Source: Cinnamomum chago (taxonomy: Eukaryota > Streptophyta > Magnoliopsida > Laurales > Lauraceae). From it: a DNA stretch of 64,000 nucleotides. A program made the position numbers and the translations under genes. Location: positions 28,818,501 to 28,882,500 of the forward strand of contig CP142452.1 in assembly GCA_038049695.1 (NCBI GenBank). Direction: 5' to 3'. Below the pieces are notes generated by a model that searched no databases, was not told the DNA's origin, and saw only the letters and a list, made by a program, of their open reading frames with translations. Below are positions 43,033 to 55,000 of this stretch, piece after piece; position 1 is the first letter of the stretch; each line of letters opens with the position of its first letter.

Positions 43033-43985
43033 CATCTTTATTAGTGGCCCCTCATTTAATGCACAGGTTGGAGCCATCCTCAAAATTAAGAAGTGCTAAC
43101 AATAAATTATGACAAAAAAGAAAAAATTACTAAATCAAACACAGTCAAAATTACTAAGTTTAAAAAAAAAAAAAAAAACGAGAACAAAAAAACGTAGAAT
43201 AAATGGTCTAGATTGGCTTCGAACAATATTAATTAGAATCAATAACAAAATAGTCTTCAAACAATACTAATCAGAATCCAAATGTACATTAGGTTGGGTT
43301 ACAGTTGATGGATTCCATATCCGCTTATAGTCTTCAAAGTTTTGTTAATAAATTAAAGCCCATTGTGCTGCACATTGGTATCTATATACACCTCATTGGA
43401 TCATGATAGGGGGCATTGGAGGATTAGGAACTAAGGATACCTCCACAAAGTGATTCTGATTGACATGTCCAATGCAAATTACATGTTGTTCGTGTGGTGG
43501 TGGTGGTGCAGACCGTAGAGGAAAAAACGTCATGCTCTGTGATTCACTAATTAAATTGAAAACCACATTATACCATAGCGCAATCAAGTGACCCATGTCC
43601 GGAAAATTCATCCAATGAAGCAATGGTGCAGGCTTATTTGTCTCAAAAAATGTCTGTGCTTCTCTTATGTGCGAAAGCCTTTTGTAACTTCCATACAAGG
43701 ATGCATGCTCATCAACATTGTTGTTCAGCTCAGTTAGCATACCATGCAATACAATAGCCCATCCATTTTATTTTTTTTAGATTCACAGTTGAGAGGGCTT
43801 AGAAGATGATCATCACCTTCTATGGAGACCCATGATTTTTGCCATGGAGCAGAGGCGTATGTATGCAAATCATTCCTACAAGTAACTTTAATCCTTAAAA
43901 TTTTTTTTTACTTCTTGCACTTCTTAATTTTAAGGATGGCTCCAACCTGTGCATTAAATGAGAGGCCACTCATAAAGACGGAGAA
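43033..43985 (-). mobile_element. TIR element carrying an OTU-like protease fragment
   Basis: Inverted repeats of at least 65 bp (CTCATTTAATGCACAGGTTGG at 43051 and its reverse near 43940-43965) bound about 0.95 kb. The cargo is a piece of an OTU-like protease. The TIR length and the cargo suggest a MULE or Pack-MULE. A direct repeat GAAAAGGGGGATGRGTTCTT lies outside at about 42959 and 44008; a clean 9-bp TSD is not seen. Confidence 0.6.
43393..43749 (-). pseudogene. OTU-like cysteine protease, C-terminal fragment
   Basis: The 118-codon frame contains LHWMNFPDMGHLIALWYNVV, LISESQSMTFFPLRS and HVICIGHVNQNHFVEVSL. This order matches the C-terminal half of plant OTU-like proteases found in MULE-associated genes, with the likely catalytic His in NHFVEV. 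The N-terminal catalytic Asp/Cys region (usually DGNCG) is not present, so it could not cleave ubiquitin or other substrates. It is read on the minus strand inside the inverted repeats. Whether it came from a host gene or from a longer transposon ORF cannot be decided here. Confidence 0.65.
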
Positions 43986-44030
43986 CCATCTATTGAGTGA
44001 GTGAGTTGAAAAGGGGGATGAGTTCTTTTA

Positions 44031-44757
44031 GCCGGCAGAAACACGTTCTAACGGTAGGATTGCATGAATCCTTATACTACACAGTAATAATGCATTGATA
44101 ACATGATAAGACACATGATTCCATGAATGATTCCATAAAGTATTTCAACTGACCATTATAAAAAATCGTGCATATGCATCAAGTAAAAATCCATCTGTAT
44201 TTAGATATACCCTCCAAAGTAATCAATGTATATTCGTACATTGAACCCACTGGATTGATGCACTGGATTGATGTACTGGTGGATTGATCCAATGTAGGCC
44301 ATACACGTGGCTAAGTTTGGGTATAGATCTTATGGACCGAACGTGTTGTGTGCCAAAGTCATCATGCTATCGTCTTTATTCTCTCGTCCTTGCCCTCACT
44401 ATGTTGGAGCTGACTTGGCTTTGTGAATTCTATTTTTCCTGTCTGACCTATATGGCTCAAATCTTGAGATGGTTTGTACTTTTTAAGGTTTGTTTTTATT
44501 ACTTCCATTAGCATTTCCTCTCCACCTTTTTTTACTTTTTATTTTTTTATTATTTTTTTCTTGGTGGGTCATCAACCTTATATACAGTGTTATGACAAAA
44601 TGAAATTCAGAAAATCTCATGGATGGTTTGCATTAACATGGTCCACATCTATATGCAGTAAACAACCTTTTGGTTGGTATAGATTTGAGCTCCGCGACCC
44701 ATGAGATCCCTGGTTTAAGGCCCTAATTCGGGTCCTCATGATTCCTTTCCCTCCATA
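44031..44757. other. No gene seen
   Basis: AT-rich with T runs near 44525-44570. Small open frames have no recognisable motif. Confidence 0.5.
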
Positions 44758-44945
44758 TTTTTTTTTTCTATTTTGCTATCGGAAGGTTCCAATCATTTGA
44801 GCTGGACTAATCCCCTTGAGTCTAGAGGGAAGCCGGGTGAACTTCCCTATAAACCCAGTGTACCAAGTGTGGTAATGGAGTTTCAAACCCACAACCTCCA
44901 GATGCAAAACATGGTTCTAAGCCAACTGGGCTACCCTCCCCTCTA
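44758..44945 (-). mobile_element. tRNA-derived SINE
   Basis: On the minus strand, an A box TAGCCCAGTTGG (44933-44922) is followed 31 bp later by a B box GGGTTTGAAACTC (44890-44878), a tRNA-like internal RNA polymerase III promoter. The body ends in ATAGAAAAAAAAAA at about 44760. Length is about 187 bp. TSDs are not certain. Confidence 0.78.
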
Positions 44946-45340
44946 CGTGAAATATTGTCTCCAATTACAAGACTAGACCCGATTTGACCCATGTATTGGC
45001 CACATCATTTTATTTCAGATGGAGATTGTAACCATTGACATTGTATGAAGCATATGTTGTTCGGGATAGATTCCTTGGAGCTGAGAACCCAACTTGCTCA
45101 TTTTCCTCCTTTCCTTCTCTTATTTAAACCTCCATCAGCCTAGTCCATTGGTACTTATTCCATCTTCCAGGGTGCCCTCATAGGGCTCTTCCCTAGTTCT
45201 AAATATTTTGTTACTAGTCATCAAATCTGCATAAACTTGCCTTTGATGTGATTTTTAGGCGAATACATTGATTGCCCTGCTGGGTGGGTAGGAATGTTTG
45301 TAGCGTGCTTGGGGGAAAAAATCATGTGTAGACTGAGATC

Positions 45341-45558
45341 CAAGGTCTGGCAATTTACATTGGAGACCAGCCAACCAAGTCGCTTTTAATGGTAGTTAGT
45401 TGGGAATTTTCAATTTTTTGCAGCTTTATGTTGTCACAAGTACCGACTGCAAGGTCTGGCAATTTACATTGGAGACCAGCCAACCAAGTCGCTTTTAATG
45501 GTAGTTCGTTGGGAATTTTCAATTTTTTGCAGCTTTATGTTGTCACAAGTACCGACTG
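45341..45558. repeat. 109-bp tandem duplication
   Basis: CAAGGTCTGGCAATTTACAT starts at 45341 and 45450. The copies are almost identical; AGTTAGTTG against AGTTCGTTG is the difference I noted. A recent local duplication. Confidence 0.93.
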
Positions 45559-46183
45559 TATTCTCGGGGTTAAAACTCTAGAAGCAAAGCTTGCATTGGT
45601 CTAAAATAAAATAAAAAACAACAAAAATGAAAAATCGAATATTAATTCCGATCAGAGAGTGGTAGAGTGTTTTTTAATGTTTTATTCATTAACTTTGGCG
45701 AAATGATTATAAATTTTTTAAAATTATAAGAAACAATTAAAAAGTAAAAAAATTCAATAAAAATATAGCAAGTACATATGATCTGTAAGGGGAGATTAAA
45801 GCAAGAAAGAAACCAATGGAGATATTAAACTAATAAAAAATAGAGATCTAAAAATGAGGTTGAAACAAATTGGAAAAAAAAAAAAAACAACCTATAAGTA
45901 AAATAGAAAAAAAAAAGTAAGATAAGGTGAACAATTTGGCATATACGGATTTTTCAAATTAAAACTGTGTAACGGGTGACATAAAATATTTTCTAACCTT
46001 TTATTTTTTGATAAATACAAATAGATTAATTGTATTGAAAACTAATATTTTGATTGTTGTGGTTTTCCTGCTTATAGAAAAAGTCAAGGCATTTCCGTGA
46101 GTTGTAATATTCCTTTATATGGGCATAAATAAAATATAAATAGTTCTATATTTTATGTGACTAATTCAAAGATTTTCAATATT
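45559..46183. other. AT-rich sequence, no gene seen
   Basis: Many A runs. No supported feature. Confidence 0.5.
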
Positions 46184-47330
46184 CTAACTGTAAGTGTCTA
46201 AAAATTACGGATTTTGTTCGGATGAGTGTGAAACTCATAATTTGCTGTTTAAGCTTCTTTGGGAAAGATGGATCGCCTCAAAACCTGAAAGGGAATGAGA
46301 AATAGAGATCAACCTTGACTGCCTTCAGTCGAAGGCTCTCCGATACCTGAGTTAGTGCTATCACTGAACAAATGATGGAAAAGAAGGACAAGTATCCTAG
46401 TTTGGTGTTATCTTGCATGGCGTTATGCAACAATGCATACCTGAGAAGGTATTTGTATCCCTGTATATAGGTGGAGGTTTCACTTGACGTTCCCTTAGTG
46501 GGGGTAGGTGGAGATACTATCTAGTCAAATCAAGAGATGACATCTCGTATCAATGTGGATGTGATTGATGAAGATGATACCTGATCATTATCCGGCGCCC
46601 ATCTTGTCTGTCAGTACGTTCTGTAACGCGGCCGTAACTTTATGGAAGTACAATTATGGTTTAATACTCATCTCTGTGGACGTACCGAGATGAAGATGAT
46701 ACCGAGACCAGATTTGGACGTATCCTGACGCTGTTGCCGAGGTGCCTAATATTGAGACTGAGATGAGCATAGTCAGTACTCTTACCGAGGCTAGTTCAAG
46801 GTTGGTGTTGGTTGACACTGTTGCCGAGCTGAGATGAGATGCGTAGCTGGTACCGTTATCGAGCTGGATGTGTCTTGGCACTATTGCCGAGTTTGGACAT
46901 TGAGATCGGGATAAATTAAGTCGGCACTGTTACCGAAATTAGCGTAATCATACTCTTAGGAAAACACCCTACACAATTGCCCCTAGCTCGTGACTTCTTA
47001 GAGTTCTCCAACGTTTTGAGGTCGGGAGCTAAGTATCGTGTCTGGAGAGTCTGAGATATCAATTTGAATTTCAACTTGGTGTTGGCTTATGACGTTTGAT
47101 CTTTATCATGAAGTCCGTTCGCCTGACCGAGATAATAAATAGCACGTCGGTGACGCTTCGTCTGCCTAAGGCGATAAATAGCATGCTGCTGTTTTGCCTT
47201 CCTAAGGCAATTAATAGAGCGTCTAGATCACAGCGAGAGATGAACTGGCGGTTCCACGTGTCTCCATCTGGTTGGTCGTTCAGCAAATTCGAAGCGACGC
47301 GTGCCTTCCGGAATTTGAACGGACGTCATT

Positions 47331-47342
47331 CTGTCTATATAT
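47331..47342 (+). promoter_or_regulatory. TATA-like box of an antisense unit
   Basis: GTCTATATATAGGG on the plus strand follows GGACGTCATTCTG, whose ACGTCA core is a bZIP-type site. It lies about 255 bp upstream of the ATG at 47593 and opposes the sense direction of the LTR element. Confidence 0.55.
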
Positions 47343-47592
47343 AGGGTTTTTCCTTTTGTGAGTCCCTACTTTGGCATTCATCAGAGAGAGTTTTCGCTGC
47401 AAGAGAAGAAATTCTGCCGGAACCCTGCTGGAACTCTGTCTTAGCGAATCCGAGTCCGGAGATCGTCTTTTCTTTGTGAGTCTTCTTCTTCATCTCTTTC
47501 TTTTGCACACCTTTTATTCTTTGTTAGAGGTTCCGCCTTAGGGTTTAGGGTTTCTGTCCTCTGCTTCTTCTAGTATCTCCATCTTTAGAAAA

Positions 47593-47760
47593 ATGGAATC
47601 TTATAGGAATTGGGTGGACACCCATGAGGCCATGGCTGGGTTCAGGGAGATGTATGAGATCCCAGAAGACGTCCATACCAAATTAGATAACCCGAAGAAC
47701 CTCTTCGAGGATTACTCCTTCCAGGATGGCTGGATGCTATGGTGCCGTCTGTGGGAATGA
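47593..47760 (+). pseudogene. Antisense ORF start, resembles plant gypsy-associated protein N terminus, truncated
   Basis: A 55-residue frame begins MESYRNWVDTHEAMAGF and contains EIPEDVHTKLDNPKNLFEDY and FQDGWMLW. The pattern I/P-D-V near an LDNP and a GWM motif resembles the start of putative gypsy-type transposon proteins (Transposase_28-like), which often lie in LTR elements of this kind. It breaks off at TGGTGCCGTCTGTGGGAATG (47741-47760), a copy of the family's primer binding site in plus orientation, and a TGA follows at once. The rest of the protein is missing. A strand switch during reverse transcription could explain the join. Confidence 0.5.
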
Positions 47761-48150
47761 TGGCGTCTGAGTCGTGGCTGGTGCTATCACCGAGACCATT
47801 GCTTGAGCTGTCACGACTAGAACTGTCTGAGCTGTGGTTGGTGCCATCACCGAGGCCACTGTTGAAGCTATCAAAATTGAACATGTCCGAACTGTGGCTG
47901 GTGCTATCACCGAGGCCACTGCTGGAGCTGTCAAGATTGGAACTGCCTAAGCTGTAGCTGGTGCTATCACTGAGGCCACTGTTGCAGTTGTCATTGAAGA
48001 AGCTGAGCCGAGGTTGGTACTGTCACCAAGGCCGCAGTTGCAACTCCTACCGGGTTGTGCTTTTACCCGAGCCGTGGCTGGTGCTATCGCCGAGGCCATT
48101 GCTGGAGTTGTCATGATTGGAATTGTCCGAGCTGTGGCTAGTGGTATCAC
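47760..48150. repeat. Minisatellite of GAGCTGTGGCTGGTGCTATC units
   Basis: About six to seven units of ~60 bp alternate CCGAGGCCATTGCTGGAGC and TGTCNNNATTGGAACTGTC. Similar repeats, in another arrangement, lie at 32290-32470 in the sister element. Confidence 0.85.
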
Positions 48151-48239
48151 CGAGCTGGGACTTGAGGATGAAGACTTAGCATGGCGAGTCAAGGAACTGC
48201 TTCCAAGACTGCAGCTTCTTTTCTGGAGGACTTATCCTA

Positions 48240-48572
48240 TTAGATATCAAGGCCCTCCCGAGCTCGAGCTCGAGCCTCGTCTTCTCGTTCGATGATCTGG
48301 TTCGCCCTGACGATTAGTGCCTTCGCCGTGACCATGGGGAACCGAGTTATGCCCTTTCGAAGCTCGTTGCTTAGCGGCAGAGCTTGTTTGAAGGATGCAA
48401 GGGCCGCGTCTTCGGGCCCTGGTTTCCACAAGGAACGAATCTTTATCATTATCGCTGTCGCGATCCACCTGGTGGAGGAAATGACGAGACCTGGTTGCTG
48501 CTGGAGCTTTGTTCCGCGGGGGAGTCTCCAACAGGGTAGCACTCTGCTGGGGGTGCTCCAGTAGAGGAACAT
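48240..48572 (-). pseudogene. Decayed gag-like segment of the second LTR element
   Basis: The minus frame contains ALIVRANQIIEREDEARARA, a helical segment that parallels SLVIQEQDELIRHL in the sister element. It stands about 200 bp after the primer binding site, in the place of a gag N terminus. No capsid core or zinc knuckle is visible. Confidence 0.45.
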
Positions 48573-48984
48573 TTTGCTGGGGAGGTGTTGTTACCCCCTT
48601 TGCTGATGAACCTATTGAGTTATAGGTCCTTGTACGCTTGCCGCACCAGACTTTCCCCCGGACTCCTTCGACGGGGGATCATTGGTGATGGTGGCAGGGG
48701 TTTGATTGATCGTCTTTCTCCGTTTCTAGAGGCATGACATTTTTTACCTCTCCCCACAGACGGCACCAATTATAAGTGCCTAAAAATTACAAACTTTGTT
48801 CGGGTAAGTGTGAAACTCATAATTTGTTGTTTAAGCTTCTTTGGAAAAGATGGATCGCCTCAGAACCTGAAAGGGAATGAGAAATAGAGAACCTGAAACT
48901 AAGTCGGTACTGTTACCGCAATTAGTGTAATCCTACTCTTAGGAAAACACCTCACACACTAACTAAAGTGAAATACTCACTACC

Positions 48985-49765
48985 ATGGTTTAAAATCTCG
49001 GTCGATACCGGTTCATATCGGTCGATATGAACCGGTATCGGCCCATACCGCGACAATATTTTGCCACGATACTGAGTCAGGCAAAATATCCCCAAAATAT
49101 TGGCTAATCTCAGCCGATATTTAGTAATGGTAAAAACCCTAATTTTTTATAACATTTTCCCTATTTTCCCATTTTCTTCTCCACTCCCCTCATCTCCTTA
49201 GAGCAACCATGTCTCCATAGCTCATTCTTTTACATATTTTCAAATTCCAACACTATTTCTTGAAGATATCATTTTATTTAGTAAGAGATAATCAACTTCA
49301 CCCCCTTATTTTTTACTATCATGTGTTTTTTATTTTTTATATTTTACATAAAGCATAGAAATGAATGAAAAGATCATTGGCATATCGTTTTTGGGTTTGT
49401 GTTGTGTTCTTCACTTAGATCTACACACTTTCATGCTAGATCTACTTATAAACATGATTTTGGGTGTAGAAAAAATAATTTTTTTTTTAAATCTTCTACT
49501 TTTAAAAAAAAATTATTGGAATATGTATGATATTAAATAGTAAATATCAATAGCTTATTAATAGTACGTAGATAATTGTTATGTTATCTTTATTTTCTTA
49601 TATTTTACACTGAGAAATTGACCATGAGCCAAAATAATAGTTGTAGTATATGACATATGGAGAAAACAATGAACTGCGACACAGATAAGACTCATAACTT
49701 AACATGACCGATATTTTAATTTATTGTTGTTACTAATGGAAAAAAAATATTATTTTCCAATAGTT
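48985..49765 (+). mobile_element. Internally deleted hAT derivative of the 34716-40079 family
   Basis: The left end ATGGTTTAAAATCTCGGTCG followed by ATACCGGTTCATATCGG matches the inverted right end of the complete hAT. The part near 49400-49460 (GATCTACACACTTTCATGCT) and the part near 49640-49765 (AAGACTCATAACTT, TTTTCCA) also match in order. All transposase sequence is missing, and the far TIR is not found. It lies in the opposite orientation to the complete copy. Confidence 0.75.
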
Positions 49766-50340
49766 TGTTTGTGAGATAGAGAAAAAATTACCATTTTATC
49801 CTTATTTTTATAAAAATTTTAAAATTATATTTAAAAATAAAGGACAGTTTAGTAAATTTAGATTTTTCCCCTCTTTTCCCCACCCCACAAACACCTTAAA
49901 AAAAAAAAAAAATTCCCACTATTTTTCTCCCCTTATGTTTTTTTTTTCCTCCCCACATTTAACCCTTCCCGAACGGAGGGTTAGAGGCACCTCGCGTGAC
50001 TTGAGGGTACATCCGGTACTAAAGGCTTAAAATTTCCTTAATTCCCTTGGAATATAGGGTTGTATGAGTCAATACTTCACATCGGTACCGATGTGTACGG
50101 CTGAAAAAATTTAATATTGATGTGAAATTCGGCAGAAATGACAGATTTTCAGGAGGGCGATTGATTAACTCACGAAAGGCGGCAATTTAGTATTCATCAA
50201 CCCGACCAATCATAGACCATGGACCCTCCTCTTTCATCAACCCGACCCATCGTAGACCCTCTCCATGACTATGCATGCGCCCAGTTTATATTAATACTAA
50301 TTATTACTTTAAATTTCATTAAAATAAAACCTAACTTGAG
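49766..50340. other. No gene; one perfect 18-bp palindrome
   Basis: CACATCGGTACCGATGTG lies at 50078-50095. The rest is AT-rich, with short C- and T-rich runs. Confidence 0.6.
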
Positions 50341-50344
50341 AAAC

Positions 50345-50690
50345 CGTTCAAATATATATATATAGGAATCCGTCTTACGTCAGCATAATCCGAAACGGCC
50401 ATTGAGGCCCACCTTATGACTCATCTAAATTGACCACACATTCACAAGCCCCTTATAGGAACTAAATTCCATGAATTTACATGAATTCGAACGAATTAGG
50501 CCGTTGGATTGATGATTAATTTTCTTATTTGATATAAAGTTGTTAAACTTGTAGACCACGGTTGAAGGAGTTAGAGGTATTAGATTGACTTCAAATTTGA
50601 TACGTAGATCGGCCCCAATTGGATCTTTCGGTCCCCCTCAGTCCCATGACCATTGGAGTCTCTGGTTCTCTATAAATATATATATCAATG
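50345..50690. mobile_element. MITE family M1, copy 2
   Basis: It shares TATAAAGTTGTTAAACTTGT and GAGTTAGAGGTATTAGATTG with the copies at 27868 and 57340. Ends are less clear than in copy 1. Confidence 0.5.
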
Positions 50691-51099
50691 GTATAAGCAT
50701 CTGATTGAGAAGAGAAAATTAGACAATATCCCCATGAAATGGTGTCCTTGGAGTTGCACTTCTCTCTCACCGAATGTGTGAATAAGTGAGACACATAGAT
50801 TATTCACATTATAAAACGTATGCTCATTTAATGGTGGGACCAACTACATCTACCCAAGAGAAGATGCTTTGAGCGATTTCAATTTTTATTTGGACCAACG
50901 TGAGCTTACTTAAGAGGATTGTAATGGGCAGAGGATGTACACATCTTATGGAGGCTAAGTGGAGTTGAATTCCCGTTGATGGGTTGTACGCTTGTACCTA
51001 AAATTTTAATCCATTATAAGTTGCTGGTAAGGACATTCTCGATTCTATATTTTGATTTTTAGAATTATATGCTCATGCTTATGGTAGAACCAACTCTTA

Positions 51100-52035
51100 G
51101 GGCCTGTTTGGATGCACAAGAAAGTACAAGAAAATAATATTTTTTAGAATATAATCTTTCATTTTTTAAAGAAGAAAATCTTGTGCGTTTAGTAACTCAA
51201 GAAAAATTTGAAGAAAAGATTCTTTTCTTTCAAAAAGCTCAATATTCTATCCTACAGCTCCCCCCTGTAGAAAATTTTCTACAAGATAAAAATCTTTTAA
51301 AATGACGATTACAAAGTGGTAGAGTAAAGTAAAGACATTGGTTCAACAAATCCATCATAATGTGTATGTTTACATTTATGGAAAAGTAAAGTAAAAGTAA
51401 ATCTCACATGACAATAAAGGTGGGGTAAAGTAAAGGTGGGATAAAGTACATGGTGAAGTAAAATGAGAATGAATGGTAAAGTAGTTTCTTTTTCTTTTTT
51501 TTTACTTTACTTAAACATTTTATCGTAGTTTTATATGATAAATAAAAAGTGACTTGTTTACAGATGTGGTAAAGTAAAATAAAGATCGATGTCATATCAT
51601 GGTAAAAGATGAGGTAAAGTAAGGTCAGATGAAGTATGTGGTAAAGTAAAGTGAGAGAGAGAGTTATAAAGTAGTTGCTTTTTCATTTACTTTACTTTAC
51701 TATAATTTACCATGGTTTTATGTGATAAAATAAAAGTAAATTATGATAAAAACATGAAAGTTAAACTTTACTTTACCACATTACTTTTTTTATCCTGACG
51801 TGGTAAATTATATATAAATTAAAATATTTAATAAAAAAAATTCTTATAATGTAATTTACTTTAATCATAGCACCTTTCAAATATCTCAATTTAAAATCTG
51901 TAGTATTCTTCAAAAATTGTCAAACGGTAAAAGAATTATACTATTATAATATTGCATTATTGTATTCTATACTATTTTATTCTTACAATATTTAAATATG
52001 TAAATATTTTATTCTGTAGATATCCAAACGGGCCC
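51100..52035. mobile_element. PIF/Harbinger-type MITE with TAAAG repeats, copy 1
   Basis: The left end GGGCCTGTTTGGATGC and inverted right end GGGCCCGTTTGGATATC are matched, with TTA at 51097-51099 and 52036-52038. The interior is full of GGTAAAGTAAAG in both orientations. No ORF. Confidence 0.8.
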
Positions 52036-52039
52036 TTAT

Positions 52040-55000
52040 CCTTATAAAAAAATAAAAAAATAAGAAAAAACTTATTAAAGTAAAATTTAGAAAAATTTCT
52101 TTTTGTTCCCTACCATTCAATAAAAAAATAGATTTAAAAAAAAGGTAAAGCCCACTGAAGGGTAGGACATTTGTTTTGAATGGTCAAATATTCAATAGGT
52201 AGCTGGTAGGCCTTCCACTATGGGTTTCACACCCCCTCACAATTTTACTGTTCACCTTATCATGATGACTTGGTGAGTGACTTCTAACGCTACGTTCCTT
52301 GGATCTGGGGAGCCGGCCGAATAAGGGGTTGCCACGGGTGGACTCTTTCCTCCGCCCCCTTCTCCCCCTCACGTGGCGATTTCGGATACGTTCAAACAAG
52401 GCTCCTCCCTTTGGATAAAACAAGGGATTGTTTCACCTTCCTAACCATTAATACCTGCTGCGCATTGATGGTAACTAACCAATGGGCAGATTTCATGCAT
52501 TCATTGTGTGTGTACGGGTTTACATGCAATCAATTGTACATGAGTTCTACTTTATTAGAGTAAGATACAATTCTTAGAACTTAAACAAGGAGAAATTAAT
52601 TATTTTGAGTAGTTCGAACTGTTCTCCCAAAGTTTTTGGAAGATTATGCTTGGGGAAATGCTTAGGATTTTTAAAATTAAGTATGTTTCTACTTTGGTTA
52701 TTGTTGAAAATTTTGAAAAAAGAAAATAAAATTTTCAAACAGTTAGTATTCAACTAATAAATATAAAATGTTATTGGTCGAACAACATTGGCCTCCGCCC
52801 ACCTCGCACGTATGAAAACTCTAGCCTGCCAATAGGCACGTTTGTGGAAAACCGATTCTGTAGACTTTTTCCCTTCCTAGAAAACAAAGTTTTTCCTATA
52901 TCACTATAGGAAATGCTTTTTGGAATTTTGAAGAATTTAGAAAAACAACTCCACCAAGTGTGGAAAATTTTTGTTGCGAAAAAGCGATAAACTTTTCCTT
53001 GCCCTTTTCGTTGAAACATTCGGTTTTTTATTTTTTTTTGTCGACTTTTCCTCCTTTGCAAAATCTTTTTCTTACCCCTCGCCTCTTTGAAAATGCTTTT
53101 TTTCAAAATCACAAAAATTTTAACTAATTTTTGTTCCTTTTCACAGAAATTGGTTGCACCAAATGTAACAAGTTTTATTGTGGAAAATGGACAACCTCTT
53201 TATTTATTTATTTTTTCTTGTTCTATTTTAGTGTGTGTGGAAATGTTTTTTGCTTGGTAAACACGCCAGTATGTGTTTGGGCTGTTGCTGGGTCAAGATG
53301 CGAATCTTATATTCTTATCTATCCACATGAAAGCGGAGCAAAAAGTTTTTTGTTGATGAAATGTGGTTGTACCAAATGCGTGATTGAGGACAAGCACAAA
53401 AGGCTAGAATGAGTTTCCTCTCGGCTTTTTTTATTTAGTTTACTTGCATAGTAGGTGGAACTGGGAAGTGAAATATCACATCGTTGGAAATTAGTTGTTA
53501 TTAGAAAATAGATTTGATTTTTTGGTCATGACTATTTTGTATTAGGTATATACTATTCTGCAAATCTGCATTTTATTTTGCTCAATCAAACTGTCGACCC
53601 ACAACTACCAAGTTTAGCATATATTACTTGAGGTATGGAATTCATCTTAAACCGTCCATATTATCTCTAAGTGGGCTTCACAATGGAGTCACGGGCTGGT
53701 TCACTTGTCTTTCCCATGAAATTAGTCACATTTTCATCATGAACTCAAGCGAGTAGTGGGACCCAAATCTATTGAAATGAAATTATAGGGTGTCATGGAA
53801 AGAGATGATATTCAATTTAAACAGAATAAATTACCATCAAATGAGCCCCACAATAAATTCTGATAGACCGATAATTTCCCCTGTAATAGTTGCAGCAGAG
53901 GACTTCTATCAAATGGTGAGGGCATAAAGTCCAGACACCGCGTGTAAGTGAAACAAGGTACAGAGGTGTAAAACGATTTCGGCTCGTCTCTCCATTGAAA
54001 ACCAATTAGATAGCGCAATCCTGTTTGTTGTACAATCCGTGCTTTCTGCAGAAAGTTACAATAATAGTGTGAACTCTGATATGAGGGCTTGAGTGTTTCA
54101 ACGAAATAGGAATGCTGTTTGCCCTGCCCCTGCCCAAAAGCGCCACGTGTAAACAGTCACGTATCAATCATGGACCTCTCAGCTCATCTATTTTATAAAT
54201 ATAATAGTGGGGTGAACAAGAAACCCTCAACTATCGTCTTCACTAACATCGACGGGCGATGTTTCAACTCACTCCCTTTCTCCGGGATGGTGGACCCCAC
54301 ATGTCCCATTCCACAAAAGGGTTGGATGATCAGAGACGTCGACGAGTCCACACTCAGATGTGTAGGTTTGATAATCGATGAGGTGGGGCCATGTGGTCCC
54401 ACAATCCAGTCTAACAAGATCTTGTATTAAGGAACCATAAAACGTAGGAGACTGTATGGTGGGCCAGATGGGACCCACTCTATTGGTTGGAGAAGCCTAT
54501 CGGAGTTGAGGGTTTTTTATTCAACCCATTTTTTATATTTATTAAAAGGACCCTGCTTTTCTTATTTTCCATTTCAAAAAAACAGCCGAGAGGTCCACGA
54601 GCGGCACGTGACTCTTTATAGGTGGCACAGGCTTGTCCAAATAGCGTTCCCCTGTGTTTCTGTTTTTGTTGAAACGGGATCCGGACTCAGAGGAGCTTTG
54701 TTCACCACTACCAAAAAGTTGGCACTCATTTCCACTCTGATAGGACTTTAGCAGAAAGGAGGAAGCTACCAGGAAGCTTCCTATAATGATTGACAAATGG
54801 AACGGTACGATTTAGAGTACAAAAATAGGATCAAGTTGGCATCGGTGATGCGGCCAGCTTTCGTTGTCCTGAAACTGCTTATCGTAACTATGTGGTTACT
54901 GGTTACTCGTCACTGTTCATATATTATATATTATCACTATCTTTCTTATTAAACATTAAACGAAACTCAATCGCTTTCTCCTGAAGTCAAGGCTCTACCA

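Larger units (their letters stand above)
46189..48958 (-). mobile_element. Second non-autonomous Gypsy-type LTR element
   Basis: The full left LTR (46189-46975) and a deleted right LTR (48771-48958) are bounded by exact TSDs CTAAC at 46184-46188 and 48959-48963. On the minus strand the primer binding site TGGTGCCGTCTGTGGGG follows the right LTR, so minus is sense. The interior shares text with the element at 31298-33801 (GCTCGTGACTTCTTAGAGTT, the GAGCTGTC-type repeats), so both belong to one family. It contains a decayed gag-like segment near 48240-48570 (minus) and an opposite-strand ORF at 47593. Confidence 0.85.

Noticed and set aside
52771-53112. 113-codon basic frame on the minus strand
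   Set aside because: Low-complexity Lys/Arg/Phe composition from A/T runs; no family motif and no neighbouring exon.
53131-53412. 93-codon frame with two GCTKC strings
   Set aside because: The two strings come from a short repeated DNA segment; the rest is not like any domain I know. Not enough for a gene call.
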